A stretch of 64,000 nt of DNA, from positions 124,001 through 188,000 of the forward strand of contig NZ_CP059198.1 of assembly GCF_014251715.1 (NCBI RefSeq), read 5' to 3'. Origin of the DNA: Blattabacterium cuenoti. Lineage in GTDB: Bacteria > Bacteroidota > Bacteroidia > Flavobacteriales > Blattabacteriaceae. The notes under the pieces were generated by a model. That model worked only from the letters and a program-made list of their open reading frames with translations. It was not told the DNA's origin and did not search any database. The position numbers and the translations under genes are program-made. Shown piece by piece: positions 1-9,786 of this stretch (its first letter is position 1; each line of letters opens with the position of its first letter).

Positions 1-76
1 ATTTCACTATTTTTATAGCCAAAGTCATTTTTTTTAAAACTTTTTTTTTATTATTTTCCACCATTTTTTTAGACAT
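1..76 (-). CDS. DUF4295 small basic protein, N-terminal part (runs off the left edge)
   Basis: Twenty-five codons are visible, starting MSKKMVENN and continuing into a lysine-rich stretch that ends with an IKIVK-like motif. The start lies two bases after the L33 stop, so it is probably co-translated with it. Small DUF4295 proteins of about 50 residues sit directly after rpmB and rpmG in Bacteroidetes and begin in a similar way. Their function is not established; the place in a ribosomal-protein operon suggests a ribosome-linked role, which is inference. The call rests on position plus the short N-terminal match. Confidence 0.7.
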   Translation of the reverse strand, partial: MSKKMVENNKKKVLKKMTLAIKIVK

Positions 77-78
77 AT

Positions 79-261
79 TTATTTAATTTCTTTATGAATA
101 GTATATTTTCTTAATACTGCATTATATTTTTTTAGTTCAATTCTATTCGGCGTATTTTTTCTATTTTTTGTTGTCACATATCTAGAAGAACCTGAAATAC
201 CACTTTTTATTTGTTCAGTACATTCTAATATAATTTGTATTCTATTCCCTTTTTTACCCAT
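79..261 (-). CDS. rpmG: 50S ribosomal protein L33
   Basis: A 60-residue basic protein beginning [15 protein letters not shown], with the typical [22 protein letters not shown] core and normal length for L33 of the large ribosomal subunit. The second zinc-ribbon cysteine pair of some L33 proteins is absent, as in the cysteine-poor form. Its start overlaps the end of rpmB by 8 bases, and a DUF4295 gene follows 2 bases after its stop. This is the standard Bacteroidetes rpmB-rpmG-DUF4295 unit, presumably one transcript. Confidence 0.95.
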   Translation of the reverse strand: MGKKGNRIQIILECTEQIKSGISGSSRYVTTKNRKNTPNRIELKKYNAVLRKYTIHKEIK

Positions 262-490
262 TATTTATTTTATATTTAAAACGTTTTAATACATTTTCAA
301 TTCCTATTTTATTGATAAGTTTTATTGTAGAAGTGCAAATTTTTAAAGTAATCCATTTTTTTTCTTTGATTAGAAAGAAACGTTTTTTGCATAAGTTTAT
401 ATTAAAGCGACGTTTTTTTTTATTATTAGCATGAGAAACTTTGTTTCCTACCATTGCTTTTTTTCCTGTCAATTCACAAATTTTTGACAT
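254..490 (-). CDS. rpmB: 50S ribosomal protein L28
   Basis: A 78-residue protein that begins [23 protein letters not shown], the conserved L28 N-terminus, and continues with the basic RRFNINL segment. Length is normal for Bacteroidetes L28, a large-subunit protein. It is the first gene of a minus-strand ribosomal operon with rpmG and the DUF4295 gene. Upstream lie about 70 AT-rich bases shared with the divergent yebC gene, which should hold both promoters, though I cannot point to a clear consensus. Confidence 0.96.
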   Translation of the reverse strand: MSKICELTGKKAMVGNKVSHANNKKKRRFNINLCKKRFFLIKEKKWITLKICTSTIKLINKIGIENVLKRFKYKINNG

Positions 491-563
491 ACATAGTTTT
501 TTTTTGCTAAATTGCTGATATAACTTTTCAAGTTATAAATATAATTAAAAATAAAGACATTTT

Positions 564-1268
564 ATGTCAGGACATAGCAAATGGTCAAATATACAGCATA
601 GAAAATCTAATCAAGATTTTATAAAATCTAGAAAATTTTCAAAAATAATCAAAGAAATCACTATATCTGTTAAAGAATCAGGGTTAAATAATTTTCGTTT
701 TAAAAATGCGGTAATGAATGCGAAGTCCATTAATATTCCTAAAAATACTATAGAAAAAGCCATAAAAAAAGCTTTACAAATCAAAACAAATGATTACAAA
801 AATTTAAACTTAGAAGGAAAATTACACGGAATTAGTATGATAATAGAATGTATGACAAATAATAGTACTAGAACAATTTCTAATATCAGAACATTTTTTA
901 ATAAAAATGGAGGAAGATTATGTCATAATGGAGAATTAACTCATTTGTTTCATAGAATAGGAATTTTTTATATAAAAAAAAAAGACATCCATTATTCAAT
1001 GGATGATTTTGAACTTATGACAATAGATTTTGGATCTAAGGATTTTGTAAAAGATCATAATATGGTTTATGTTTACACAGATTTTAAGTATTTTGGATAT
1101 ATGAAAAATAATTTAGAAAAATTAGAAATATTACATGAATACAAAGTCAAACGTACTCCAAAACAAATGAAAAATATTTTAGAAGAAAAGAAAAAAAAAG
1201 TATTGAATTTTATTGAAAATATTGAAAAAAATGAAGATATAGAAAATATTTATTCTAATTTAGTTTAG
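564..1268 (+). CDS. YebC/PmpR family protein (TACO1-like)
   Basis: A 234-residue protein starting MSGHSKWSNIQHRKSNQD, the signature YebC N-terminus, with the family's three-domain layout and normal length. YebC proteins have been described as transcription regulators and, more recently, as factors easing ribosome stalling at difficult peptide motifs; which applies here is not visible. The gene keeps its frame through an A10 run at about 974-983. RNase P RNA begins roughly 10 bases after the stop and tRNA-Ser follows, so all three may share a transcript. Confidence 0.93.
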   Translation: MSGHSKWSNIQHRKSNQDFIKSRKFSKIIKEITISVKESGLNNFRFKNAVMNAKSINIPKNTIEKAIKKALQIKTNDYKNLNLEGKLHGISMIIECMTNNSTRTISNIRTFFNKNGGRLCHNGELTHLFHRIGIFYIKKKDIHYSMDDFELMTIDFGSKDFVKDHNMVYVYTDFKYFGYMKNNLEKLEILHEYKVKRTPKQMKNILEEKKKKVLNFIENIEKNEDIENIYSNLV

Positions 1269-1278
1269 TCTAAAATAT

Positions 1279-1571
1279 AAAAAGTAGAATATCCTATCGC
1301 ATTTTTTTTAAATGAGGAAAGTCCGGACACTATAGAGCAACACAATGGGTAACTCCCATCCATCGTAAGATGAGGAATAGTGCAACAGAAAGAATGTACA
1401 GATTAAACTGCTGTAGTGAAATCATGTAAACTCTGTGTGGTGAAATGCCATGTATACCGGAAAATTGGCTCGGTTGATACCGGAGGGTAGGCAGATAGAG
1501 ATCATGGGTAACCTAGATCCTAGATAAATGATAGGTTTTAATACAGAATCCGGCTTATAATTCTACTTTTT
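1279..1571 (+). ncRNA. rnpB: RNase P RNA
   Basis: The conserved 5' element GAGGAAAGTCCGGAC is at 1314-1328 and its partner ACAGAATCCGGCTTA at 1543-1557; together they form the P4 core of bacterial RNase P RNA. The ends are set by a P1 stem: 1279-1290 pairs with 1560-1571. At about 293 nt it is shorter than the E. coli RNA, consistent with a reduced genome. It is the ribozyme that removes 5' leaders from tRNA precursors. It sits between yebC and tRNA-Ser, 10 bases before the tRNA. Its protein partner gene (12873-13221) is frameshifted. Confidence 0.93.
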
Positions 1572-1581
1572 TTTTAGACTA

Positions 1582-1665
1582 GGAGAGATGGCCGAGAGGA
1601 TTAAGGCGCACGTCTGGAAAGCGTGTTCACAAAAAGTGTCAAGGGTTCGAATCCCTTTCTCTCCG
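1582..1665 (+). tRNA. tRNA-Ser (anticodon GGA)
   Basis: An 84-nt cloverleaf with long variable arm. The acceptor GGAGAGA pairs with TCTCTCC; the anticodon loop CTGGAAA carries GGA, reading UCC and UCU; the T arm contains GGTTCGAATCC. The discriminator is G at 1665 and the next bases are TTTTT, so CCA is not encoded. The gene lies 10 bases after RNase P RNA and 3 bases before the end of the opposing rmuC. Confidence 0.95.
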
Positions 1666-1668
1666 TTT

Positions 1669-2832
1669 TTAATAATTATTTTCTATATCCTTTAATTTTT
1701 TATCAATTACATTAGTCCTAACACCTAATAATTTATCAATATCTTTTGAAGCTCCTTGCAATTTGTTTTGTGCTTGGTGAAGTAATATCCCAAATTTTTT
1801 AAATTCTTGTTTTACTGTTTCTAAAATACTCCAAACTTCAGAACTTCTTTTTTGAATCGCTAAAGTTCGAAATCCTATCTGTAAACTATTTAAAACAGCT
1901 GCTAATGTAGATGGTCCTGTTATTACGGTTTTGTATTTTCTTAATAATTCTTCTAATAAACTAGAATTTCTTGCTATTTCAGCATAAATTCCTTCAAAAG
2001 GTAAAAAAATAATTGCAAAATCAGTGGTATGTGGAGGATCTATGTATTTTTCTCTAATATCTTTAGACATTTTTTTAAGTACAGATTCCATATTTTTTAT
2101 AGCTATTTCTATATTTTTTTTTTCTCCTTCACGATAAGCTTTTTGTACTTTTTCATAAGTTTCTTTTGGAAATTTAACATCAATAGGTAACCATATTATA
2201 TTTCCGTCTCCAAGTCCTGGTAGTTTAATTGCAAATTCTACCACAAAATTTGTATTAGATTTTGTTATTACATTAGAAGCATATTGTTCTGGAGATAAAA
2301 TTTGTTCTAAAAGCATTGAAAGTTGCATTTCACTAAAACTTCCACATATTTTTACATGATTTAAGGTTCTTTTCAAAGAACTGACATCTTTAGCTAAAAT
2401 TTTCATTTCACCCAATCCTTCTTGTAAAGAAAATAATTGATTACCAATAATTTCAAATGATTTTCCTAAATGCATATTTAAAGAAGTTTGAAGTTTATCA
2501 TGAACATTTTCTTTTATTTCTTCAAGTTTTTTTTCAATAAGTTGAATCAACTTTTCTTGTTCTAGATGAATAGAATCTAACTTATTAGATTGGTGATCAA
2601 TATAAAATTGAATTTTATGGTTTATATCATTTTGATAATATCTTATAGTTTGTATTAATTCATTTTTTAGTTCTATTAAAGAATCACCCAGTTCTTTTCT
2701 GTTATATTGAGATAATTTTTGTATCTCATTTTGTTGATCTTTAAATTCTTTTATAAAAAATAATTCCAATTTTTTTATAAAAAAGATGCAAAAAATAAAA
2801 AAACAAAGTAAAATAATATAGAAAAAAATCAT
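1669..2832 (-). CDS. rmuC: DNA recombination protein RmuC
   Basis: A 387-residue protein with one N-terminal membrane segment (about residues 1-22), a long coiled coil (about 25-150) and the conserved RmuC domain with PIDVKFP, DFAIIFLPFEGIYAE and GPSTLAAVLNSL stretches. RmuC proteins limit recombination between inverted repeats and are predicted nuclease-like, anchored by the N-terminus; the mechanism is poorly known. It is a little shorter than the usual 450 or so residues, mainly at the ends. An initiator tRNA gene lies upstream on the same strand. Confidence 0.9.
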   Translation of the reverse strand: MIFFYIILLCFFIFCIFFIKKLELFFIKEFKDQQNEIQKLSQYNRKELGDSLIELKNELIQTIRYYQNDINHKIQFYIDHQSNKLDSIHLEQEKLIQLIEKKLEEIKENVHDKLQTSLNMHLGKSFEIIGNQLFSLQEGLGEMKILAKDVSSLKRTLNHVKICGSFSEMQLSMLLEQILSPEQYASNVITKSNTNFVVEFAIKLPGLGDGNIIWLPIDVKFPKETYEKVQKAYREGEKKNIEIAIKNMESVLKKMSKDIREKYIDPPHTTDFAIIFLPFEGIYAEIARNSSLLEELLRKYKTVITGPSTLAAVLNSLQIGFRTLAIQKRSSEVWSILETVKQEFKKFGILLHQAQNKLQGASKDIDKLLGVRTNVIDKKLKDIENNY

Positions 2833-2851
2833 TTTTTTTATAAGGAAAGAA

Positions 2852-2924
<73 letters not shown>

Positions 2925-2989
2925 CTATAAAATATAATGTTTTTCATACAAAAAATCAAATTTTTAGAAAAAAAAAAAAATTATAAAAT

Positions 2990-4522
2990 TTATCCATTCA
3001 TCGATATTAAAAATTCTTCATTGTTTTGAGTTCTCGCTATTCTAGATCTTAAAAATTCCATAGCTTCTACTGGATTCATATCAGAAAGATGTTTTCGCAA
3101 AATCCACATTCTTTGTAATGTATTTGTATCCAATAAAAGATCATCTTTTCTTGTACTAGATGAAACAAGATCAATAGCTGGATATATTCGTTTATTAGCT
3201 ATTCTTCTATCTAATTGAAGTTCTTTATTTCCTGTTCCTTTAAATTCTTCAAAAATAACCTCATCCATTTTAGATCCTGTATCAATCATAGCTGTAGCTA
3301 TAATAGATAAAGAACCTCCATTTTCTATATTTCTAGCAGCTCCAAAAAATCTTTTTGGTCTATGTAATGCATTCGCATCCACACCTCCTGACAAAACTTT
3401 TCCAGATGCAGGAGAAACAGTATTATATGCACGTGCTAAACGTGTTATAGAATCCAACAATATAACTACATCATGAGAACATTCCACCATTCTTTTTGCT
3501 TTTTGTAAAACAATATTAGCTACTTTTACATGTCTATCTGCTGGTTCATCAAAAGTAGATGCTATAACTTCTCCTTTTACATTTCTTTGCATATCTGTAA
3601 CTTCCTCTGGTCGTTCATCAATCAATAATATAATCAAATAAACTTCAGGGTGATTGGCAGCAATTGCATTTGCAATTTCTTTTAATAAAGTCGTTTTTCC
3701 GGTTTTAGGAGGGGCTACTATCATTCCTCTTTGTCCTTTTCCTATAGGAGTAAAAAGATCTACAATTCTAGTGGAAAGAGTAGCATTTTTTTCAGCTAAT
3801 TTAAATTTCTCATTTGGAAATAATGGAGTTAAATGTTCAAAAGAATTTCTTTCTCTTACAAAAGCAGGAGGTCTTCCATTAATTTCAAGAATTTTAATTA
3901 ATGGAAAATATTTTTCTCCATTTTTAGGTGGACGAACTTCTCCTCTTATTGTATCTCCTGTTTTCATACCAAAAAGTCTAATTTGAGATTGAGAAACGTA
4001 AATGTCATCAGGAGATGATAAATAATTAAAATCGGAAGATCTTAAAAATCCATAATTTTCTGGCATAATTTCCAATACTCCTTCACTGATTATAATTCCT
4101 TCAAATTCATATTCAGGAGTACGATATTTATTTTTTTGTGATATACCTTCTATTCCATGAGATGAAGTATGAGGGTGAGATTCCGATTTTTCATTTTTTT
4201 TCCAATTAGAAAAATTTTGATGTTTTTTTTGATATTTTATAGATTCTGATGAAAATTTTGAATTATATATTTTTAAATGTTCTTGAGATTTTTTTTTACC
4301 ATTATTTATACTTTTACTTTCTGTAAATGAATTATTTTTAGATTCATTATTTTTTCGCATATTAAATCCTTTTTTTAAAGAATTTTTGTTATTAAAAATG
4401 GTAATAATTTTTTCTAGGAGTTCGTTTTTTCGTAAATGTGTACATTTTTTTATACCTGAAGAACGAGCAATCTCCTGTAATTCAAAAAGTTTTTTACTTT
4501 TTAATTCAGTAATATCAAACAT
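2990..4522 (-). CDS. rho: Transcription termination factor Rho
   Basis: A 510-residue Rho. The Rho-N helical domain covers about residues 1-48; a basic Ser/Asn/Lys-rich insert about 50-130; the cold-shock-like RNA-binding domain about 140-215 ([12 protein letters not shown]); then the hexameric ATPase with Walker [12 protein letters not shown] near 270, Walker [15 protein letters not shown] near 352 and the Q loop SGGVDANAL near 379. Rho translocates on RNA and releases stalled polymerase. The low-complexity insert is typical of Bacteroidetes Rho. The gene is followed by a long T run and stands alone, divergent from a DUF4293 gene. Confidence 0.97.
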   Translation of the reverse strand: MFDITELKSKKLFELQEIARSSGIKKCTHLRKNELLEKIITIFNNKNSLKKGFNMRKNNESKNNSFTESKSINNGKKKSQEHLKIYNSKFSSESIKYQKKHQNFSNWKKNEKSESHPHTSSHGIEGISQKNKYRTPEYEFEGIIISEGVLEIMPENYGFLRSSDFNYLSSPDDIYVSQSQIRLFGMKTGDTIRGEVRPPKNGEKYFPLIKILEINGRPPAFVRERNSFEHLTPLFPNEKFKLAEKNATLSTRIVDLFTPIGKGQRGMIVAPPKTGKTTLLKEIANAIAANHPEVYLIILLIDERPEEVTDMQRNVKGEVIASTFDEPADRHVKVANIVLQKAKRMVECSHDVVILLDSITRLARAYNTVSPASGKVLSGGVDANALHRPKRFFGAARNIENGGSLSIIATAMIDTGSKMDEVIFEEFKGTGNKELQLDRRIANKRIYPAIDLVSSSTRKDDLLLDTNTLQRMWILRKHLSDMNPVEAMEFLRSRIARTQNNEEFLISMNG

Positions 4523-4652
4523 AAAATGATTGGATTAGATTATTTCTTAGTAAATAATATACTTTTTTAGTATAAAAACTTAAAAAACGATAAATACAAT
4601 TATACAAAAAAATTAATTTGAACTTATAAAATTAATAAATAATTTAATCTTT

Positions 4653-5051
4653 ATGTTATATCGAATACAAACATTCTATTTATTTATTTCTATTTTAATT
4701 GATTCTTTTTTTTTATATTTTTTTTATCAAAAAAAATATTTTTTTACTTCTTTCTCTTTGAGAAAAATAATTTTTATTTTTATAATTATATGTTTAATTC
4801 TATCTATTTTAAGTTTTATTTTTTTCAAAAATGGAAAATTGCAAATATTTATTAATAAAATAAATATACTTATAAACTGCACTCATCCTATATTAATTTT
4901 ATTATGCAATAGATCGAATAAATCCATTTTTTTAAAAAAAGAAATGTTCTTTGTCTTATTATGTTTTTTTCATATATGTATTTTGTACATGGCTAATAAA
5001 ACTATAAAACGAGATTTAAAATTAATTCATTCTATGAATAGAATACGATGA
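4653..5051 (+). CDS. DUF4293 family membrane protein
   Basis: A 132-residue protein beginning MLYRIQTFYLF, matching the MIQRIQT start of the Bacteroidetes DUF4293 family. Four hydrophobic membrane segments are visible (about 5-25, 38-60, 72-88, 98-115), followed by a short basic tail. These proteins are regularly found beside rho in Bacteroidetes, as here, and have no known function. Base composition pushes the sequence to Phe, Ile and Lys. The gene ends about 60 bases before prfA and may be transcribed with it. Confidence 0.75.
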   Translation: MLYRIQTFYLFISILIDSFFLYFFYQKKYFFTSFSLRKIIFIFIIICLILSILSFIFFKNGKLQIFINKINILINCTHPILILLCNRSNKSIFLKKEMFFVLLCFFHICILYMANKTIKRDLKLIHSMNRIR

Positions 5052-5114
5052 TTCGCACTTCTGTAGTATAGATCTATAGTATAAAAGCTTATAAAATAAA
5101 ATTTAATAAAAAAA

Positions 5115-6212
5115 ATGAAAAAAACTTCATTAATTCAAAAATTAGAAGTATTCAAAAAAGAATTTCATGATATTTCAAAATATATCATGGACCCGGATAT
5201 TATATCCAATAAAAAAAAATACAAAATTTTACTAAAAAAATATTTTAAACTAAAGAAAATAGTTTTTATTTATGATAAATACAAAAAAAAATTAGCTTTG
5301 CTTCAAGAAGCAAACTTTATATTGGAAAACGATTCAGATACGGATCTGAAAGAATTAGCCTATATAGAAAAAACAAAAATTTTAGAAAAATTATCTACTA
5401 TTGAAAAAAAATCCTATGATCTTATTTTATCCGAAGGAGAACCAACAGAAGATGATAGAAATGCTATTGTAGAACTACGTTCTGGAACAGGAGGGGATGA
5501 AGCATGTCTTTTTGTAGAAGATATATTAAGAATGTATACTATGTATTTTAAAAAATCAGGTTGGAAATATAAAATTATACATGCTCAAAAAGGAGGAATA
5601 AAAGGATATAAAGAAATTATTTTAGATGTTGTCCATAATAATGGAAAGGAAGGGGTTTATGGAAATTTAAAATTCGAATCAGGAGTACACAGAGTACAAA
5701 GAATTCCAAAAACAGAATCTAAAGGAAGAGTACATACATCTGCTATAACAGTTGCTGTATTTCCCCAAGTAAAAAATATAGAGGTAAATATTAATTTATC
5801 TGATATAAAAAAAGAAACTTTTAGATCTAGTGGATCTGGAGGACAACACGTAAATAAAACAGAATCTGCTGTACGATTAACTCATATACCAAGTAAAATA
5901 ACAGTGGAATGCCAAGAAGAACGTTCTCAACACAAAAATTTTGAAAAAGCGATAAATGTTTTACAATCTCGTATTTATCAAATTGAAAAAGAAAAAAGAT
6001 TAAAAAAAATATCTATAAAGAGAAAATCTTTAGTATCCACTGGGGATCGTTCTGTTAAAATTCGTACCTATAATTATCCAAAAAATAAAGTAATGGATCA
6101 TAGAATACAAAAATCTATTTATGATCTTACAGGATTTATGAATGGTAATATTCAAGAAATGATTAATTTTTTGAAATTATATGAAAAAAAAATAATACTA
6201 CAAATTCCCTAA
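5115..6212 (+). CDS. prfA: Peptide chain release factor 1
   Basis: A 365-residue class I release factor that reads UAA and UAG. The catalytic GGQ is in [13 protein letters not shown] near residue 240. The codon-recognition tripeptide is PKT in [15 protein letters not shown], fitting the RF1 P-x-T type, not the RF2 SPF type. The N-terminal coiled coil and C-terminal domain are complete. Its 3' end overlaps the opposing accC by 15 bases. A 12-base perfect palindrome centred on GATC lies upstream at about 5067, of unknown meaning. Confidence 0.96.
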   Translation: MKKTSLIQKLEVFKKEFHDISKYIMDPDIISNKKKYKILLKKYFKLKKIVFIYDKYKKKLALLQEANFILENDSDTDLKELAYIEKTKILEKLSTIEKKSYDLILSEGEPTEDDRNAIVELRSGTGGDEACLFVEDILRMYTMYFKKSGWKYKIIHAQKGGIKGYKEIILDVVHNNGKEGVYGNLKFESGVHRVQRIPKTESKGRVHTSAITVAVFPQVKNIEVNINLSDIKKETFRSSGSGGQHVNKTESAVRLTHIPSKITVECQEERSQHKNFEKAINVLQSRIYQIEKEKRLKKISIKRKSLVSTGDRSVKIRTYNYPKNKVMDHRIQKSIYDLTGFMNGNIQEMINFLKLYEKKIILQIP

Positions 6213-7556
6213 AAAATCTAAATTTATTTTATCTACAAAATTTGTATTATAATTTCCTTTTATAAAATCATCATTTTGCATAAGTTTTCTATGAAAAGGA
6301 ATAGTAGTGCGTATTCCTTCTATAACAAATTCTTCTAAAGAACGACGCATTTTTTCAATAGTTTCTTTTCTTGTTTTTGCCGTAGTAATAATTTTAGCAA
6401 TCATAGAATCATAATAATGTGTAATAAAATATCCTGCATAAATATGTGTATCAACACGAACTCCTTTACCTCCTGGTAAATGCATTTGGGTAATTTTTCC
6501 GGAAAAAGGACGAAAGTTTTGATACGGTTCTTCTGCATTAATTCTGCATTCTATTGAATACATTTTTGGATAAGAATTTTTTTTTAGAGAAAGTTTTTTC
6601 CCATAAGCCAAAAATATTTGCTCTTGAATTAAATCTACCCCTGTTATTTCTTCTGTAATAGGATGCTCTACTTGAATTCTTGGATTCATTTCCATAAAAT
6701 AAAAATTTTTATTTTTATCTACTAAAAATTCTATAGTTCCTACTCCTTCATAACGAATAAATTCAGCTGCTTTTACTGCTTTATCCCCCATTTTTTTTCT
6801 AAGAGATGTAGTTAAAAATGGAGATGGGGCTTCTTCGACTAATTTTTGATTTCTTCTTTGAATAGAACAATCTCTTTCTGATAAATGACATGCTTTTCCA
6901 TACTGATCTCCTATTATTTGTATTTCTATATGTCTTGGATCTAAAATGAGCTTTTCTACATAAAAATCCTTTTTCCCAAAACAAACCCAAGCTTCTTGTT
7001 TAGCTTCTTCCCAAGAATTTTTTAAACTATTTTTATCTAAAACAGATCGTATCCCTTTACCTCCACCTCCAGAAACAGCTTTTATTATGATAGGATATCC
7101 TATTTTATCTGCAATTTTTTCTATTTCTTTATAAGATAATTCAGAAAAACAATCAGATCCTGGTAAACAAGAAATTCCAGCTTTTTTCATGGTTTTTTTA
7201 GCTGAAATTTTATTTCCCATTTGAATCATATGATTTGGGTTAGCTCCTATAAATTTTATTCCATGTTTAGTGCACATAGACGAAAAATATGCATTCTCAG
7301 ATAAAAATCCATATCCAGGATGAATAGCATCAGCATTTGTAATTTCTGCTGCAGAAATTAAATTTGGAACGTTTAAATAGGATTTATATGGAGGAGGAGG
7401 ACCAATACATACAGCTTCATCAGCAAAATAAACATGAAGACTATATTTATCTTCCGTAGAATAAACAGCCACAGTTTTTATTCCCATTTCTTTGGCTGTT
7501 CGTATGATTCTTAAAGCTATTTCTCCACGATTAGCTATTAATATTTTTTTAAACAT
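6198..7556 (-). CDS. accC: Acetyl-CoA carboxylase, biotin carboxylase subunit
   Basis: A 452-residue ATP-grasp enzyme that carboxylates the biotin on AccB, the first step of fatty-acid synthesis. It starts [17 protein letters not shown]; the glycine-rich ATP loop [10 protein letters not shown] is near residue 165 and the active-site segment [15 protein letters not shown] near 290-303. Length is normal. It lies 14 bases after accB in the order rpmF-accB-accC, and its 3' end overlaps opposing prfA by 15 bases. AccD is encoded separately at 50743-51582; AccA is not in this window. Confidence 0.97.
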   Translation of the reverse strand: MFKKILIANRGEIALRIIRTAKEMGIKTVAVYSTEDKYSLHVYFADEAVCIGPPPPYKSYLNVPNLISAAEITNADAIHPGYGFLSENAYFSSMCTKHGIKFIGANPNHMIQMGNKISAKKTMKKAGISCLPGSDCFSELSYKEIEKIADKIGYPIIIKAVSGGGGKGIRSVLDKNSLKNSWEEAKQEAWVCFGKKDFYVEKLILDPRHIEIQIIGDQYGKACHLSERDCSIQRRNQKLVEEAPSPFLTTSLRKKMGDKAVKAAEFIRYEGVGTIEFLVDKNKNFYFMEMNPRIQVEHPITEEITGVDLIQEQIFLAYGKKLSLKKNSYPKMYSIECRINAEEPYQNFRPFSGKITQMHLPGGKGVRVDTHIYAGYFITHYYDSMIAKIITTAKTRKETIEKMRRSLEEFVIEGIRTTIPFHRKLMQNDDFIKGNYNTNFVDKINLDFLGNL

Positions 7557-7570
7557 AAAATAAAAGATTA

Positions 7571-8023
7571 TTAGGTAGGATCAACCGTAAATAAAGGTTG
7601 ATCATAATCAACTGGAGTAGCATCTTCTACAAGAACTTTAATTAGTTTTCCATTTACTTCAGACTCTATATCATTGAATAGTTTCATCGCTTCTATAACA
7701 CAAACTTTTGTACCTATTTTTATTTTATCTCCTACTTTTACGAAAGGTTTTTGATCTGGATGAGGTTTTCGATAAAACGTTCCTATCATAGGAGATTTTA
7801 TTGTTAAATATTTATTTCTATTTTCTTTTTCTATTTTTGAAAATCTATCATAGAAATCAGAAATAGGAGAAGATATTTTAGGGTAACTTGTATTCCATGA
7901 ATCATTTTTCATAAATGTTTTATTTTTTATATGAATTTTAGTATTCCCTATTTTAATCCTTATTTCACTAATATTTGATTTTGAAATCAATTGAATTAAT
8001 GATTTAATTTTTTTTAAATCCAT
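7571..8023 (-). CDS. accB: Acetyl-CoA carboxylase biotin carboxyl carrier protein
   Basis: A 150-residue carrier whose C-terminal biotinyl domain (about 75-150) contains the EAMKL motif; Lys114 is the biotin attachment site. The N-terminal region and a short linker are normal for the family. It shuttles carboxyl groups between AccC and the AccA/AccD transferase. It lies between rpmF (18 bases upstream) and accC (14 bases downstream), the common Bacteroidetes arrangement linking lipid synthesis to a ribosomal protein gene. Confidence 0.97.
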   Translation of the reverse strand: MDLKKIKSLIQLISKSNISEIRIKIGNTKIHIKNKTFMKNDSWNTSYPKISSPISDFYDRFSKIEKENRNKYLTIKSPMIGTFYRKPHPDQKPFVKVGDKIKIGTKVCVIEAMKLFNDIESEVNGKLIKVLVEDATPVDYDQPLFTVDPT

Positions 8024-8041
8024 ATTATAAGGATTTTATCT

Positions 8042-8221
8042 TTATTTGCTATATACAATTTTTCCTCTATAATAGAGTTTATTTTCATGCCAATAAGCAT
8101 GGTGATATAGATGTTTTTTATTTGTTAAAGGGCATTTAACTAATAAAGGTTCTTTTATTTTAAAATGATTTCTTCTTTTATTTCTTCTAGACTTAGACTG
8201 TCTTCTTTTAGGATGTGCCAT
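8042..8221 (-). CDS. rpmF: 50S ribosomal protein L32
   Basis: A 59-residue protein starting MAHPKRRQSKSRRNKRRNH, with the conserved HAYWHENKLYYRGK C-terminal part seen in Bacteroidetes L32. The CPLTNKKH segment keeps one cysteine of the usual zinc-binding set. It is a large-subunit ribosomal protein and the first gene of the minus-strand rpmF-accB-accC operon. The 98 bases to the divergent proS hold no other gene. Confidence 0.96.
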   Translation of the reverse strand: MAHPKRRQSKSRRNKRRNHFKIKEPLLVKCPLTNKKHLYHHAYWHENKLYYRGKIVYSK

Positions 8222-8319
8222 AAAGCATATAAGTTTAATAAATCACTAATTTAGAATTAAAAATAATTTTTATATCTTTATTTATAAACTGATAATCTTG
8301 TTTTTTTTATTCTTTATGT

Positions 8320-9786
8320 ATGAATCCATTAACTAAACGTAGTGAAAATTATTCAAAATGGTATAATGAAATAGTCATAAAATCTGGTTTAGCAGAATTT
8401 TCAGGAATACGTGGTTTTATGATCATAAAACCATATGGATACTCTCTGTGGGAAATTATGAAAAAAGAACTGGATAACATGCTAAAAAACACAGGACATC
8501 AAAATATTTATTTTCCTTTACTTATTCCTAAATCTTCTTTTTTAAAAGAAAAAAAACATACTGAAATTTGTTCAGAAGGATGTGCTATTGTCACACATTC
8601 TAGATTAAAAAAAAATTCAGATAGAGATGAATTGATCATAGATCCAAAATCTAAATTACAAGAAGAATTAATTATTAGACCTACTTCTGAAAGCATCATA
8701 TGTACAACCTATAAACGCTGGATACAATCTTATAGAGATTTACCCATTCTATTAAATCAATGGGGAAATGCATTAAGATGGGAAATGAGAACCAAGTTAT
8801 TTATTAGAACTACTGAATTTTTATGGCAAGAAGGACATACGGCACATTCTACGGAAAAAGAAGCTATAGAAGAAACTAAAAAAATATTAAATATTTATAC
8901 AGATTTTTCTGAAAAATTTATGGCTATTCCTGTATTACAAGGAATAAAACCATATATGGATAAGTTTTTTGGATCAGAAAAAACATATTGTATAGAAGCT
9001 ATCATGCAAGATGGAAAAGCTTTACAAATTGGGACTTCTCATTTTCTAGGACAGAATTTTTCTAAAGCTTTTGATGTTAAGTTTACTAATTTTTATGGGA
9101 AAAAAGAATATGTATGGACTACTTCTTGGGGAGTATCTACTAGATTAATAGGTGGATTAATTATGTCTCATTCGGATGATAAAGGTTTAATTCTTCCTCC
9201 AAAAATAGCTCCTATACAAATTATTATTATTCCTATATATAAAAATAAAAAAAATGTAATTGATGAAATGGCAAAAAAAATTATAAATATTTTAGAAAAA
9301 AAAAAAATACGAGTAAAGTATGACAATAGAATCATATGTACTCCTGGATCTAAATTTTATGAATATGAAATGAAAGGAATCCCTATACGAATTAATATAG
9401 GACCAAATGAAATAAAAAAGAAAAAAGTAGAACTTTTCAGAAGAGATACATATGAAAAAATATCTATTTCTTATAGGGATCTACAAAATTTAATTCCTAA
9501 GTTACTTGATGATATACAAAAAAATATTTATCAAAAAGCTTTCAATAGAACTAAAAAAATTATGATAAAATCAGATCATTATGATGATTTTAAAAAAAAA
9601 ATAAATGATTCAGGTGGTTTTGTTTTCGCTCATTGGGATGGAACAAAAAATACAGGAAAAAAAATTCAAGAAGAAACAGAAGCTACTATACGTTGTATTC
9701 CTATATTTTCTGAAAAAGAAAAAGGAATATGTATTTATTCAGGGAATCCTTCTTCTCAAAGAGTTGTTTTTTCTAAATCCTATTGA
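8320..9786 (+). CDS. proS: Prolyl-tRNA synthetase (eukaryote/archaea type)
   Basis: A 488-residue class II aminoacyl-tRNA synthetase that charges tRNA-Pro. It lacks the large editing insertion of E. coli ProRS and has the short eukaryote/archaea-like form common in Bacteroidetes. Motif 2-like RWEMRTKLFIRTTEFLWQEGHTAH and motif 3-like GVSTRLIGGLIM segments are present, and the C-terminal domain ends in a Tyr, as in the family. An in-frame A12 run lies at about 9296-9307. The 3' end overlaps the opposing pyrD by 7 bases. Confidence 0.95.
   Translation: MNPLTKRSENYSKWYNEIVIKSGLAEFSGIRGFMIIKPYGYSLWEIMKKELDNMLKNTGHQNIYFPLLIPKSSFLKEKKHTEICSEGCAIVTHSRLKKNSDRDELIIDPKSKLQEELIIRPTSESIICTTYKRWIQSYRDLPILLNQWGNALRWEMRTKLFIRTTEFLWQEGHTAHSTEKEAIEETKKILNIYTDFSEKFMAIPVLQGIKPYMDKFFGSEKTYCIEAIMQDGKALQIGTSHFLGQNFSKAFDVKFTNFYGKKEYVWTTSWGVSTRLIGGLIMSHSDDKGLILPPKIAPIQIIIIPIYKNKKNVIDEMAKKIINILEKKKIRVKYDNRIICTPGSKFYEYEMKGIPIRINIGPNEIKKKKVELFRRDTYEKISISYRDLQNLIPKLLDDIQKNIYQKAFNRTKKIMIKSDHYDDFKKKINDSGGFVFAHWDGTKNTGKKIQEETEATIRCIPIFSEKEKGICIYSGNPSSQRVVFSKSY

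Noticed and set aside
3654..3986. Frame antisense to rho (110 codons)
   Set aside because: A mirror of conserved rho codons with no family resemblance.
5062..5082. TATAGATCTATA palindrome upstream of prfA as an operator
   Set aside because: A 12-base palindrome is weak evidence in such AT-rich DNA and no regulator or second copy was seen.
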